Below are positions 9,652-22,102 of a stretch of 64,000 nucleotides of DNA, piece after piece (position 1 is the stretch's first letter; every line of letters starts with the position of its first letter). The stretch lies in contig CM043963.1 of NCBI GenBank assembly GCA_014529385.2, forward strand, positions 82,105,912-82,169,911, given 5' to 3'. The notes beneath the pieces are model-generated. The model searched no databases. It was not told the DNA's origin and saw nothing but the letters and a program-made list of their open reading frames with translations. Both the position numbers and the translations under genes were made by a program. Source of the DNA: Adiantum capillus-veneris (lineage: Eukaryota > Streptophyta > Polypodiopsida > Polypodiales > Pteridaceae).

Positions 9652-10035
9652 CATGTTTGAGCACACCCAAGAGAAGCATGATGTGCTTGCAAGTTTTTCC
9701 AATCACGATAGTAGGCAAGATTCTGGAGACAACTAGAGCACGCCACACCAACAAGGAAGCCATATATGGTGGATTCTTGGCACACTCTTGGGAATCATAA
9801 TTTTCAGTTCTATCTTTGCAGGAGCCAAGATGCTGGTTTTCCCTCTCACTACTAGTGGTTACAAATCTGGTCCAATTTGGCATGCAAATTTTATTGTTCG
9901 AACACTGTAGACAATGATCCTATTTTTCACTTGGGATCTAAAAGGACACTGGCACAAAGTTCTGGCAACCATGGGCTTCCCATTTAATCAACCGACACTA
10001 TTCCAAGGAACAGGCTATCAACCGGACCTATTACA

Positions 10036-10168
10036 GAGTCATGAATATCCCAAAAATCTCACCAATGGCCAAATGGAATGGTTAGTTCAGAAGGCAACTC
10101 GATATTGGCTCCTACAGCTCAGCTGAAGAAGAATCAAAGTCAGGTATAGAGACATGAATGCCTCTAGC
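10036..10168 (+). pseudogene. Fragment of pol (integrase edges) in copy 4
   Basis: EYPKNLTNGQMEWLVQKATR matches ECPKDLTKGQKQWLVRKATK just before the integrase zinc finger of copy 3. The next residues in a shifted frame (RRIKVRYRDM) correspond to the very end of the copy 3 integrase (KKNQVQRYRHEHL). Almost the whole integrase between them is deleted. Confidence 0.65.
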
Positions 10169-10185
10169 CAAAAGGGGAGGGCTAA
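10169..10185 (+). other. Polypurine tract (copy 4)
   Basis: CCAAAAGGGGAGGGCTAA precedes a TG that could start the 3' LTR; copy 3 has the counterpart TAGGGGGAGGGCTAA before its LTR. Confidence 0.55.
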
Positions 10186-10453
10186 TGATAGCTGATTTTT
10201 GGAAATCAAAGGGAAAAAAAAGGAAAAAAAGGTTTTTTTCCTCTATCAAAGCCTTGGCGACACCATCGAAAGGCTCGAAAATGCTTGGTCAACCTGATGG
10301 CCCTGGCTTTTACTGGCATGGCTTCGTCACATGCCCCCCCACCCCCTCAATTGGCCAACCTGACGGCCCTAGCTCGTCCATACCCCAGTCGCAGGCAGTG
10401 CCCGGACATACTCCCTCTCTATTCCCCTCGTGTCCTACAAGAAGCCGAAACAC

Positions 10454-10543
<90 letters not shown>

Positions 10544-10804
10544 AGGCCTACCATTTCCTTGGCCCGCTATTCCTTCTCCCTCTCTCCCGACCCCATTGAC
10601 TCTCTTCCCTCCTCTTGTCCTTGAGCTACCATGCAAGACGGGCCCGGATAATATTCCCTCTCTCTCTCACCACACCCCCCCCTTACCCCACTCCATTGCC
10701 AACACCCCCCCCCCCCCCCCCCCCCCCCTATCTTCACCTCCCACTAGCTCTCTCTCTCTCTCTCTCTCTCTCGGGAGAGAGGTCCGGCAAGCCATAGAGG
10801 GATA

Positions 10805-10907
<103 letters not shown>

Positions 10908-12118
10908 AATCCCTTTCCACCACACACCCTATCCCCTATCCTCTCACCCTCTCTCACAACCTCACAGTGGATCCACTCTCACTCTCTTGTCCCATGGTGG
11001 GAACTCACCTTAGGGGGGAGATTTCCTTATATATATATATATAATCTCTCACCCCCCCTCCGGTTGACTACTCTCAACCCCCCCCGTTATTGGCTCCTGA
11101 TGGCCCGCTGCTCACCTCCGCCCTCGCGCAGTCCGGACCCAGCCCCGTCGGGTGCCGATTGAAGCCACACAACAACCCCCCCCCCCCCCCCCCCCCCCCC
11201 CATCCTCTCACCTCTCCCCCCTCTCCACACCCTCTCCTTCCCTCCCTCGTGCTCTGCGTTCACCTGTAGAAGCAGGCGGCCCCGCTCCTATCACCCGCTC
11301 TCTCTGCAGCCTGTGCAGCACCCACGCTCACTAACACACACACACACACACACACTATGCACACACCACACACACACATACACACCACACACACACACAC
11401 ACACTGCGCACACACCCTCTCTCATTCACCATCTCCCCCCCACCTCTGCATCGCCAACAGGCCCAAAAAAAAATTAAAAAATGTATTTATATATATTATA
11501 TACATACCCCCCCCCCCCTCGTTCCCACGCACGCTCTAGCACACACCTATACATATACATATTAACGTTCATTCGCACGCCAATACACATACATATATAT
11601 ATACACACACACACACGCCTACACATCCACACACCCATACATACACACACAGGCATATATATGCACGCACCACCAAAACAAAATACAAAAAAACGAAGAT
11701 CCACCGACATCGACATCAACGAAAAGGAAGGAGGATGGTCAAAATTACGCGACACCGACAACAAAAAGAACAAAGGTGCCAAAGGCATGCCCCGGCCGAC
11801 CCCGAAAAGACGTACACGCTACACCGATGCACTGGCAACGCTGCCATTCATCGGCATCACGTGCCACGACACCATTTTCAGTAAACCGTAGGTTATTATC
11901 ATCATCTTTCAGTTTTTCACCCAAGCCTTGTAAATCCCCAATTTGTAATTTCCCTCCCTCTAGGTGATGGTCACAAAGGCCCACCTAGAGGTTTTCATTT
12001 TTAATAACTCCCAAGACAAAGCAAGGGGCAACCACATTGGGCCCACCGCCTTGCTTTGTCTCCCTGACTAGCTTACCCTAATCAAACCGGGATTACCCTA
12101 ATCCAGGCAGCCAACACG

Positions 12119-12126
12119 TATAAAAG
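12119..12126 (+). promoter_or_regulatory. TATA box in LTR-like tail
   Basis: TATAAAAG followed by GGCACTGAG; a 29-base G run starts 23 bases downstream. Confidence 0.45.
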
Positions 12127-12146
12127 GGCACTGAGAGGTCACTATT

Positions 12147-12148
<2 letters not shown>

Positions 12149-12177
<29 letters not shown>
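12149..12177. repeat. Poly-G run
   Basis: 29 consecutive G on the plus strand, just downstream of a TATA box. Confidence 0.95.
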
Positions 12178-12181
<4 letters not shown>

Positions 12182-12533
12182 TCATGAAAGGTCAGCACTT
12201 GGTAGAGTTTTAGTGGGAGGAATCGACACTATTGGCATCACGGCATCACGTGGAGGGGACTAGTGTGATGGTTTTCTTTGGGAATTGCACCATGTGAGGG
12301 AGCTACATCCACCTCTCGACTCCAATGGTCGATGCACACACACATACACATTCTTGGTAGCAAGTTTCATATCATCGAGTTTTCGTTAGAGAATGCACCA
12401 AGTAGATTCACCATCTCTTCTCCCTATCTCTCTATCACCACGGTGTGTCACCTCGCCGGAAGGAAGGTCATTGTAAATATGGCAAGAAATAATTCTCCCT
12501 CACACCCCCGAGGGTTTTCATCATTTTTCAATG

Positions 12534-12534
<1 letters not shown>

Positions 12535-12611
<77 letters not shown>
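12535..12611. repeat. (TG)n microsatellite
   Basis: About 38 uninterrupted TG units. Confidence 0.95.
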
Positions 12612-12613
<2 letters not shown>

Positions 12614-12767
12614 GTTTGTGGTGTTCACATCACCGTGGTCTGCGTCCTAGCCGCTCAAAGCTAGGTGGTGCCCCCTATTCGCTCCGTGACCAGCTTGAGG
12701 CGTGCCATTGGCTCCCGGCGTTTTAGAGGCCGTCGGGGTTCGTGTCTCACTTTGCTCCCGTCAGCAC

Positions 12768-14003
12768 CATCTTTATAAGCTTCCGAAAAGTAACATATGA
12801 TTTCCTACTTGCTAGATCCCCCTTCAAGTCATAGCTTAATTGCCCATCCCCTATTGGAAAATCTGAAACATGAAACTTGCAACGAGCCCTTCTTTTCCTC
12901 TTGGCCTTGACATCCTCGCCTTCATGGATCTTTCCCTTCTTCTTACTAGGACCTGTGCCACTTCTTCCTTCCTTATCCTATGTGGTCCTCTTCCTAATAG
13001 GCATCACTAATGTTTCCTCCAATTTGGATGCCTTCTCCAAGGTGACCACACTTATCACTTTTGTCTTTCCTTTTTCCTCTTGGGCTAATCCACTGGTTCG
13101 TTCTTCTCCCTTAATTTCAATACCATAATCATTTGACCTAGTTAGCACCTATCTTGGCAATGGATACATGTCTCCCACCCATCCTTGGTGGCCTTATCAC
13201 ATTACGGGCTGATGTGGCCCAACTCTCTACAATTATAACACATGGGCGTCTGCCTCCAGACTCTACCATTGCTTTGTTCAACACCATTCTAGGGTCTTTC
13301 TTCACCTCCTGGCTGATTTGTAAACCTCCCTCGACCTCAATTATTTCCCACATTATCTAGCATGTTTAGGCTGAGATTCTTCATTACATCTACCACTTGC
13401 CTCATGTCTTGCCTTAGCCCATCATCTTGCACTGTTGTAGTGACCACTGTTGGCATAACCTGAGGAGTAACAAGAACCACTGGTTCATGATGAACCCCTG
13501 ACATGCGACCTTGCAAAGAATCCATAGGTTGAAACTCAGACCTCCTGGGCAAAGACTCTACTCCTAGTTGACTCATTCTTCTCAGCTTCCACTCTTTGTT
13601 CCTCACTACATCTAGTGCACCTTCATATGTCCTAGGCTTCTTTAGCTCCACTCTCCAACGTATATTCTCCCAAAGACCAACCAATAACTTGTCCTTCTTC
13701 ATCATGTCAGGTGGGGGTACCTGTGGTGCTAAGGCCTTGCACATTTGCTCCCATGCCATTGAAAAATTACATATGTATGCATCTACTGGCTCACCTTCCC
13801 TTTGCACAAAACCCTGTAATTCTTGCCACACTTTGTCAGGATCTTGTATCTTCAAAAACTCCACTTCTAATCCATGTCGTAGATTGTCCCAACTGTGTAG
13901 GATCATGAATCTGTTTGCTAATGTAGGCAACCTCCATATTTTCCAAAAAGTCTTCCACATCTTTATCACTTCTTCCATGAAATTCCGGATAAGAGAAATC
14001 CAT
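12768..14003 (-). pseudogene. Gag of gypsy copy 1, broken
   Basis: Gag forms the particle that packages element RNA. The start at 14003 (MDFSYPEFHGRSD) matches the copy 2 start at 32036. After KQIHDPTQLGQS the frame shifts; the rest runs from 13978 to 13337 (SWDNLRHGLEVEF, DPDKVWQELQGF, RWRVELKKPRTYE), then breaks again before the zinc-knuckle region, which survives as CVIIVESWATSA in a wrong frame near 13230. Similarity to the copy 2 segment before the protease continues to about 12768. At 13715 it keeps a CAG codon where copy 2 has TAG, which helps identify that mutation. Non-functional. Confidence 0.8.
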
Positions 14004-14105
14004 GGCTACCCAAGTTTTGATGCTTTGAGAACCCCTTCTAACACAGGTGCAAGAACCCAAACTTTTTACTGACTCAATCCCCAGAAACTTCAATGGATCT
14101 CATCT

Positions 14106-14263
14106 TTAAATAAGGACAAACACATGTACATCAGATGAGTTTTCATAGTTAATCATCGGAATTACAACAGGCAAAGGGGATTCCAATATCTCTCTTAATC
14201 TTCTTGGCCCAAACATAAAGACTATGCGTTGCTGGAAAAAAATATTCGTGGACACATGAACAT
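14106..14263 (-). pseudogene. Leader mini-ORF C, one-base frameshift
   Basis: Same mini-ORF as D in copy 2, directly upstream of gag. It starts ATGTTCATGTGT and ends at a TAA, but a T run has 7 T instead of 8, which shifts the frame after about eight codons. In the original frame the family pattern is intact: FGPRRLREI, LPVVIPMINYE, SSDV and the hydrophobic end. Confidence 0.65.
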
Positions 14264-15021
14264 TTATCTAGATTCTTTGTGTTAAATGAAAAGGAGTGAA
14301 TTGAGGTCCGTCATGGTTATCCATTAAAGGCCAACCATGCCGTCCCAAGAAAGCACACTTGACTAATTACCCTCTGATTTTGCTAGAATTTCAGCAGCAT
14401 AACAACATAAGTGGATCAAAAGACCAAAAAGCCACCCATCACAACTTGGAAAAATTTTGACAGATTTTCCCCAGAAGCAGAGCAGTAAGAACCCAAAATA
14501 TAGACTTTATATGTATGCATAAACTACCAACAATGGAACCCAAGCATCAAGTAGGAATCACTAGCTCATAGCCTATGACTAGGTCACAAAAAGAGTGCTC
14601 CAGCCATCTGTATCACCAAAAGGATCTCACATTTGAGAATCCACTAGCTCAATAAAAACTCACCACAACCCTCTCACGAAGGCTTATGAAAATCTTGTAT
14701 AGTCAAGTCTCAAAAATGTCTATCTTACAGACCAAGTCTCAAAAATGGCTAGGACTGTCAAATAAAACCAAGTATGGCTCCACAAAGGCGTACAATGGCA
14801 GTATCAACAAGTAACGTACAATACAAGACAATGCGCTCAAACAAGCACCAAATGATGCATACCCATGGCAACTGCAAGTGAGTTCCACTTGCCAGTATAT
14901 CACTCTACTCCAGCTAGCTGTACCTATGTGGATCACCTATACCTTTAACGTGTAATCTGCAACCAGTAATCCCGAAGCTGATGGTACTCAAAGAAGATCC
15001 TCCGTGGGGGCACCAAAAGAA
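14264..15021 (-). other. Leader of gypsy copy 1 with primer-binding site
   Basis: About 760 bases from the LTR end to the mini-ORF. Right after the LTR (…CTCACA) comes TTCTTTTGGTGCCCCCACGG, a putative primer-binding site shared with copy 2 and, with a shorter spacer, copy 3. No larger ORF is seen in the leader. Confidence 0.5.
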
Positions 15022-15083
15022 TGTGAGCGGGATAGCAACACACACAACACCTCTATAATCACTCAACACACACTCTTCGGATG

Positions 15084-15116
<33 letters not shown>

Positions 15117-16175
15117 GGGGTAGCACTCGGCTTACAAAACCAACCTGGCCGAGACAGAGAATAGACCGATGGAGTGAGAGGAGAGATACTATCCATTTGC
15201 CCACTCAACACAGAGACACATACACACCCACACACACATTAAAAAAACTCACAAAAGAGGAAGATTTGTGATGTTGAGATACAATTGAGCTTGGGCCAAC
15301 ACCAATTGGGAAAATAGCTCACACAATATCGATGAAATATGTCAGATACAATTACAAATTTGAGCAGAGGCTTCGCTCACAAGAGAAACTTACACAACCA
15401 AAATAGCAAAAAAACAGTGAGTAATTTGGCAAAATAAATAGGAACATTGCGTTTGGAATGACCCAAAACCCTAGTCTACAATATCAAAGTGCTAAAATCC
15501 GACCTCGGATTATGGCCAAAACAGGCTCCAAAAAACAACAAAAATTGAGTTGCGGTTGTTCTTTCTCTTCCCTCCACATTTTTTTGGTCTTTGTCTTAGG
15601 TTTTTTAGTGTCCACACTTCACTTTATCCCTTGGGAACCTTTGGCGTTTTGATTGACCTCCAACAAACCACGAACAGGCCAAAAAATGGCAACGCAGCGC
15701 GTTTTTGTTACCCTTCTACATCCATCCGCATACCTGGCACTCAACTTTTTCCAATAATGCATCCCGCAATCACGTGAAGTGGCCCCCAAATATAGTTCTC
15801 ATGATGACCTTTTTGCATAATTCATCACAAGAAAACACCCACGTTGTGTCCGTACTTATCCACGTGCAAGTCTTGATCTTCTTCGACCTCCTGATGCCAC
15901 TGGATGCCACTTGATGCACCTGCTTACCTCATGTCACCGGTCCGCTGATAGCTTCCTTGAGAATTTTTACGTGCTATCAACTCCTCATTATTATAGAAAA
16001 ACACACTGATACTAGTGACGATGAAAATCGATGTACTATGTACACGCTGTCCTACCTGTACACATGTGGGCCCCACGTAACCACCTGGCTCTGGAAAATG
16101 GGCAATTCTTTATTCGATGCACCATGCATGTGTATGTACATATGCACAATCACTTATTCCAAAAAACTCCTGACA
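15022..16175 (-). repeat. 5' LTR of gypsy copy 1 (1154 bp)
   Basis: Begins TGTCAGGAG (16175) and ends CTCACA (15022), as expected for TG...CA LTRs. The first 440 bases match the 3' LTR of copy 2 (47878-48318) and the last 630 match its 5' LTR remnant (30350-30964), which confirms both ends. It holds a CA microsatellite (15086-15113). Confidence 0.8.
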
Positions 16176-16177
16176 AC

Positions 16178-16996
16178 GTGTCATTGGAACTCCAGAGTTT
16201 TGGACACAATTCTTTATAGGAATTATATTAGTACATGATGAAGACCGATTTGCACTTCCTCCAAAGAAGTGCATACAATTTTGTACTTGATCAGGCTTTA
16301 GCTCACAACAACTATAATGATCACAAGCAAGAAAAAAATTAGTGACGGGAATCTCGTATTCCTTATACTTGAAAGGAAAGTATGCCGAATACTTTTCCAT
16401 GCCTCCTGTAGCACTCTTCTTTGCTTTTTGGACCTCGTTCTCTGAGCAATCAGGCTCCACAAACCTTAATAAGGGTTGATTGCTTGTGTCCTTTGATCTC
16501 AAAATGGCCTTATCTACATCTGCAACACCAACTGTTGTAACACCCGTTGCCTTTTTGGTTGTGATCTTCTTATTTGATCTCTTATTTTTCACTTTCTTGC
16601 CTTTTAAAGTAATAATAATTGCATCTTGTAGCCTATGTGCAGTGATATCAGATAAATATTCATTAACATCCCAACCTCGTGAAAACATTGTCTCGTCCTT
16701 GAATTTGACCATTTTTTCAATGACATAGGAATTTGCCAATAGTTGGTACTCAATATTTCTAGGTATCCCAATGTTAATGCACTCAATGTCAGGATGCCCT
16801 TCAACTGTTGAAAGACTTGCAAGAGATTACCTACCCTAGATCATCAAATCTATTCTCATCTTCATCACTAGCCACAAAGACATGCACTTTATAAAATTAT
16901 GCACCTTGCACTCCATAAACGTCTACCATTTCTTTTATCATCACTTGCAAAGTCCACATTAACAGGAACTGTCACGGATTTTTGTTTTTGAACCAT
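16178..16996 (-). pseudogene. Unknown gene cut by gypsy copy 1
   Basis: A possible start at 16996 gives MVQKQKSVTVPVNVDFASDD. After a frame change the largest segment (16739 to about 16190) reads VIEKMVKFKDE, SRGWDVNEYLSDI, a Lys-rich stretch (KGKKVKNKRSNKK), and FFLACDHYSCCELKPDQ. I do not recognise it. The reading frame runs directly into the LTR start at 16175, so copy 1 appears to have landed inside it; the remainder is not visible on the other side because copy 1 is truncated. It could be a host gene or part of another element. Confidence 0.4.
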
Positions 16997-17279
16997 TTTT
17001 TCTCTGAAATCAAACAAAACACAAATAACGAGATAGAATCTATGATGACACATTGAATGTAATAATGCTTTGAAGGCGTATAAAACTAAATTGACACATA
17101 ACATTTTAATTACACTCTTCAAGACTTTTAGATTCTAAAATCAATTATTTATCCAATTTAGACATTTGATAGCCAAAGTAGGTGTATCCTAGATCCCATA
17201 AGTCATCTAGAATAATTTTTTCAAGGTAGTTTATCTTTAATCCTTTAAAATATACAATTTAAAATGCATTTTCAAGATT

Positions 17280-18535
17280 GTACCCATCTTAGATCCACCA
17301 CTCGGCCATTCTTACCAAGCTTTGAAAGGCGGGTGCATCAAAGATCCACGACTTGGCTATTCTAAGCAGGTCCTTGAAAGGTGGGTACAATTGTTGGTGT
17401 ATCTTAGATGCATCACAATGAATCTTCAAATAAATTATATCGGATAGGTAGATACTAGATTCACTATTTGGCCATTCTAGCCAATTCTTGGAAGGTGGGT
17501 GCATCCAAGATCCACCACTTGGCCATTCTAACTGGGTCTTCCAAGGTGGATGCAATGGTTGGTTTCTCCTACATCCACCAAATTACCATTTTAAACAAAA
17601 TGTGTGCAATATGCACACCTTAGATCCACCACCTGACCATTCTAAACAAGTCTTGAAGGTGGCTGCAATTTAGATCCACCACTTGGCCATTCTAAGCACG
17701 TCTTGCAAGGTGGATGCAATGATTGGTTTCTCCTACATCCACCAACTTCCTATTCCAAACAAATTAAGTGCAATATGTAGACCTTAGATCCACCACTTGG
17801 CCATTCCAACCAAGTTTTGAAGTTGGCTGCAATTTAGATTCACCTATTTGCCATTCTAAGCACGTCTTGCAAGGTTGATGCAATGGTTGCTTTCTTCTAC
17901 ATCCAAAAACTTCCTATTCTAAACAAAACGTGTGCAATATGTAGACCTTAGATCCACCACTTGACCATTCTAACCAAGTTTTGAAGTAGGTGCATAAAAA
18001 ATCCACCACTTGGTCATTATAACGGAGGCTTGAATTGTTGGTGTCTCCTAGATCCACCACTTGGCCATTCTAACCATGCCTTAAAGTTAGGTGCATTCAA
18101 CACTTGTAATTTTAGACAATGTTTGTAGGATGAGTAGATCCTAAATCCACCACTTGTCCATTATAATAAAGTCTTGAATCGTGGATCCAATTGTTGGTGT
18201 CTCCTAGATCCACCACTTGGCCATTCTAACCATGTCTTAAAGTTAGGTGCATTCAACACTTGGCTATCATAACACTTGTAATTTTACACAATGTTTGTGG
18301 GATGAGTAGATCCTAGATCCACCATTTGGCCATTTAGACTAATAATTCGGAAGTAGGTGCATCAAAGATACACCACTTGGACATTATAACAAAGGCTTGA
18401 ATTGTGGATCCAATTGTTGGTGTCTACTAGGTCCACTACTTGGCCACTCTAGCCATGTCTTAAAGCTAGGTGCATTCAACACTTGGTCATCATAACACTT
18501 GTAATTTACACAATATTTGTGGAATGAGTAGATGT
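17280..18535. repeat. Array of ~50-bp degenerate repeats, TCCACCACTTGGCCATTCTA core
   Basis: More than a dozen copies of (T)AGATCCACCACTTGGCCATT followed by CTAACCAAGTCTTGAAGGTG and a GCAAT-type end, from 17289 to about 18440. Some are grouped into longer units, for instance those with TTGGTGTCTCCTAGATCCAC and CATTCAACACTTG (18040, 18190, 18420). No ORF of note. Repeats are imperfect and unspaced, unlike CRISPR. Confidence 0.85.
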
Positions 18536-18539
18536 TTTT

Positions 18540-19375
18540 GGGAGATGTTATAGCATTAAAGCAAGGTTCGCCACTTGTCCAACCTCAATCTATAACCTTC
18601 TTTATATTGAGAACCTATCTTATTTCATCCCAATAGCAAGTAAATTTTCATTTCATGTATTATCTATGAGCCTCTCCTAGTTTCAACTATCATCTTCATT
18701 AAAAACCTCAGTAAGCTACATAACCTTTGTTGAGAAATTAAACAAGGAATACATTTACAGAGGTATTGGACAGAAAGTAGCAAAATAATGAAGAAAGCAA
18801 CTTCACTGGAAGACACAAGTAAGTCAACTATTGAAATTTACATGCTTATGTACAATCTTGTTTTTTATGTATATGTATGTATGTCATGTACCCATACTAT
18901 GTCATGTACAAGCATATGTATTTGTATGTTCTATATGTATATCACCATGAGATATTATACATTTCTACCATGCATATACATAAAAATATGTACCTACATA
19001 CATAGGCAAAGCAAACACACTACCAGTCATATTCACAACATGCATACACTACATAAATATTTATTACTGATGGATGCACCTACAGAAGTAGGATAAATAG
19101 ATCAAGAATTAGAAATTCAAATTTTGTGTATATGTATGTGTGAGAGAGATAGAGTATCTATGTAAATATGTGTGATTTGGTGTGTATGTGGGTCTGTACG
19201 GGACCAAGGAAGGTGAATAGTGTAAAGGAAAGGAGTTTTCATCCTGTTTATGTGTGGGTTGCGTGTGTCTGTGTAAAACATCCATTTGTATGTGTGTGTA
19301 AGAAGCCAGCACAGAGAAAGAGAACCGTTTTGGTTTCTTGGAGAGAGCAAAACATAAAGACATAAACCTGATGTA

Positions 19376-19378
<3 letters not shown>
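18540..19378. other. AT-rich spacer
   Basis: No supported gene. ATG-rich, TATG/CATA-type simple sequence (18840-19100); nothing else recognised. Confidence 0.5.

Positions 19379-19413
<35 letters not shown>
19379..19413. repeat. (AG)n microsatellite
   Basis: About 17 AG units. Confidence 0.9.
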
Positions 19414-19417
<4 letters not shown>

Positions 19418-19879
19418 GATGAAATGCGCCTTGTCAAATGCTTTCAATTTTCACAGTAAAAGATTTTGCTTTTTGTGATGTCAAAGCCTTGAGTGTGATT
19501 GCCTTTGTCATGCTGTTCACGCTTTGTTTTTCACGCGATGTAGTCCCTTTATGCACACAAGACAGAAGTCCCTCTTTTGAATGAGATATCACCCCTATCG
19601 TGCTATCCACAACCTGTTTTGCATGCGCTATGGTTTCCTTGTGTGCGCAAGTAAGAAATACCTCTATGTGTGCGAGAAAGAATCTCTCCTATTTCGTCTG
19701 TGTTTCACTTGGTCCACTGTGTGTTTCTGTGGTAGGGTTATCTAAAATTCCATGTGTACTTTAAAACTTAAAACTCATCTACCTTTTGAGCGATTTTCTT
19801 TTTTGACCAATCGAGTTTTTTAAGAAATAGAAAATTTGGCATACCGTACAAGTAAAAATTCTTGTGTCCTGATCATGAC

Positions 19880-20060
19880 AACCCTTGACCCCGCTTGGGG
19901 CGCTGCCCCAAACCCCGCAGGGGCTACCGCCCCTTGACCTTGCTCGGGGTGTTGCCCCGAACCCCACGGGGGCTGCCGTCCCTTGACCCTACTTGGGACG
20001 CTGGACCAAACCCCATGGGACCATGCTTGGGGTGTTGCACCAAACTCCAATCTAAAGTCT
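19880..20060. repeat. GC-rich ~58-bp tandem repeat
   Basis: Three to four degenerate copies of a unit with CCTTGACCC, CTTGGGGCGCTGCCCC and AAACCCC(G/A)CAGGG, within otherwise AT-rich DNA. The 460 bases before it hold no supported gene. Confidence 0.75.
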
Positions 20061-20529
20061 TGTTGCACCACCCTATTCCAATTTCTCAATTGTGGTATAG
20101 ATTAGATAAGCTATGTATCTAAAACCTAGTTTCTTTCCTTGCTTCACAACTCACTATGAACAATCAACATAAATAAGTGGTGGAAAATGACTCTATTTTG
20201 GAGCTGAGAACTCAAAATTTTCCTTGGACATTGACCATATCCACAACATGCCTAAACTATTCTCAAAGCTATTCTTGTCATAGCAAGCTTGGGGGGTTTT
20301 GTTTCAAATTTCACCAATTGTCAAATCTTGCTTATCAAGAGAAGCAAGGGCTAGGTCATGCAATAATTCACCTTGGACCTTGCCCCAAATCTTGAATCCA
20401 CCATAATTCCAAGCCATAATCTAATATAGCAAGGTGTCTTCTTCTATGTGAAAATCCACCACTACTCCAACCCTGTTTTCATTCAATTGTGGCATTAAAA
20501 AGCAATGTTTCTTTCTTTTTGTACACCTT

Positions 20530-21975
20530 TGCCATCTCCCATCAAAGCTAGGTCCACCACTTGTCAAAGCAAGACTCTTACACAGGGAGGGGGCTTTGGT
20601 TTTAAGATTCACCACTTGTCCTTGTTGAAGCAAGTACTTCTTTGACTTTAGGAAGCTACTAGCTCATCTAGTAGTTCACCTTCGTCATTGGCCATTAAAA
20701 CTACGTCCACCACTTCTCCAAGCTTTGTCTGCCACTTCTCTAAGCTTCCATTAAAAAAATCAAGGGTTGCTCGTAGATTGAGAAGAAAGGCCCTACTATC
20801 AACCTTGCTTCCATTAAAACTTATAAGTCCACCATTTGTCCAAGATATACTCTATTATAGTTGGTCCAATATTCACTATTTCTCCAAACATTGGACCAAC
20901 TGCTTGTAGTTCACCTTGAACCTTGGCCATTAAAACTAGGTCCACCACTTGTCCAAGCTATAAAGCAGGGGGGTTTTTGTTTCAATATCCACCACTGCTC
21001 CAATTTTGTTTCCATTAAAATAAGCAAGGGTTTCTTGGACATTGAGAATCAAGGCCCTACAGTAGTTCACCTTGAACATTGGTCATTAAAATTAGGTCCA
21101 CCACTTGTCCAACCTTTAGTCTCATTTAGAAAGGGACTTTTTGTTTCAAGATACATCACTTGTCCAACCTTACTTGCATTGAAAGAAGCAAGAGATACTT
21201 AAACATTTCAAGATCCATCACTTGTCCAAACTTACTTGCATTGAAAGAAGCAAGAGATACTTAAACATTGGGAACGAAGATCCAACACCACCTTGGTGGA
21301 CAATGGCCATTAAAACTAGGTCCACCACTTGTCCAACCTTTACTCTCATATATAAAAGGGACTTCTCGTTTTAAGCTCCACTACTTGTCCAACCTCACTT
21401 CCATTAAAAGAAGCAAGGGCTACTTGGACATTGAGAACCAAGGCCCTACAATAGTTCACCTTGTACATTAACTAGGTCTAGCTCATATAGAAAGAGACTT
21501 TTGGTTTTGAGATCCATCACTTGTCCAACCATACTTCCATTGAAAGAACCAAGAGATACTTGCACATTGGGAATCAAGTTCCTACAGTACCACCTTGGAC
21601 ATTGGACATTAAAACTAGGTACATCACTTGTCCAAGATTTACTCTCATATAGAAAAAGGGAGTTTTGGTTTCAAGCTCCACCACTTGTTCAACCTTACTT
21701 CCATTGAAAGAAGCAAGGGATATTTGGACATTGGGAAGCAAGTTCCTACCATATCACCTTGAACAATAGCCATTAGAGCTAGGTCCACGATTTCTCCAAC
21801 CTTTATCTCATATAGAAAGGGGCTTTTGGTTTCAAGATCCCCCCGTGGCCAATCTTACTTCCATTTGTGGAGAATCAAGAGGTACTTGGACATTGACAAG
21901 CAAGTTCCTAAATAGAACCTTGGACACTGGTCATTACAACTAGGTCCACCACCTGTCCAAGCTATGATCTAATAT
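20530..21975. repeat. Second array with TCCACCACTTGTCCAA core
   Basis: About eight units of roughly 150-220 bases, each with ACTAGGTCCACCACTTGTCC, a CATATAGAAAGGG(A)CTT block, a second CACTTGTCCAACC, CTTCCATT(A/G)AAAG, and CTTGGACATTG(A/G)GAA. The core resembles that of the 17280 array. No gene in it. The 470 bases before it (20061-20529) hold only isolated partial copies. Confidence 0.85.
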
Positions 21976-22102
21976 AGCAATGTCTATAGAGTTATAGTAT
22001 TCACAACCCTTGTGTAATGTGTAATGTAACTTATAATTTTTTTTCAAAGAGAATCTATCTTTAAATATGAACTTAACAAGGTGTTTCTTTTCAACTTACA
22101 GG

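Larger units (their letters stand above)
12768..16175 (-). mobile_element. Truncated gypsy copy 1 (5' LTR, leader, gag)
   Basis: Read on the minus strand it has a full-length 5' LTR (16175-15022), a primer-binding site, a leader with a mini-ORF, and gag up to the region before the protease, where similarity to copy 2 stops (about 12768). It is the same family as copy 2 (30350-48318): LTR, leader, mini-ORF and gag align throughout. Protease, RT and integrase are gone. Confidence 0.8.

Noticed and set aside
17280-18535. Repeat array as CRISPR
   Set aside because: Repeats degenerate, no uniform spacers, eukaryotic context, no cas genes.
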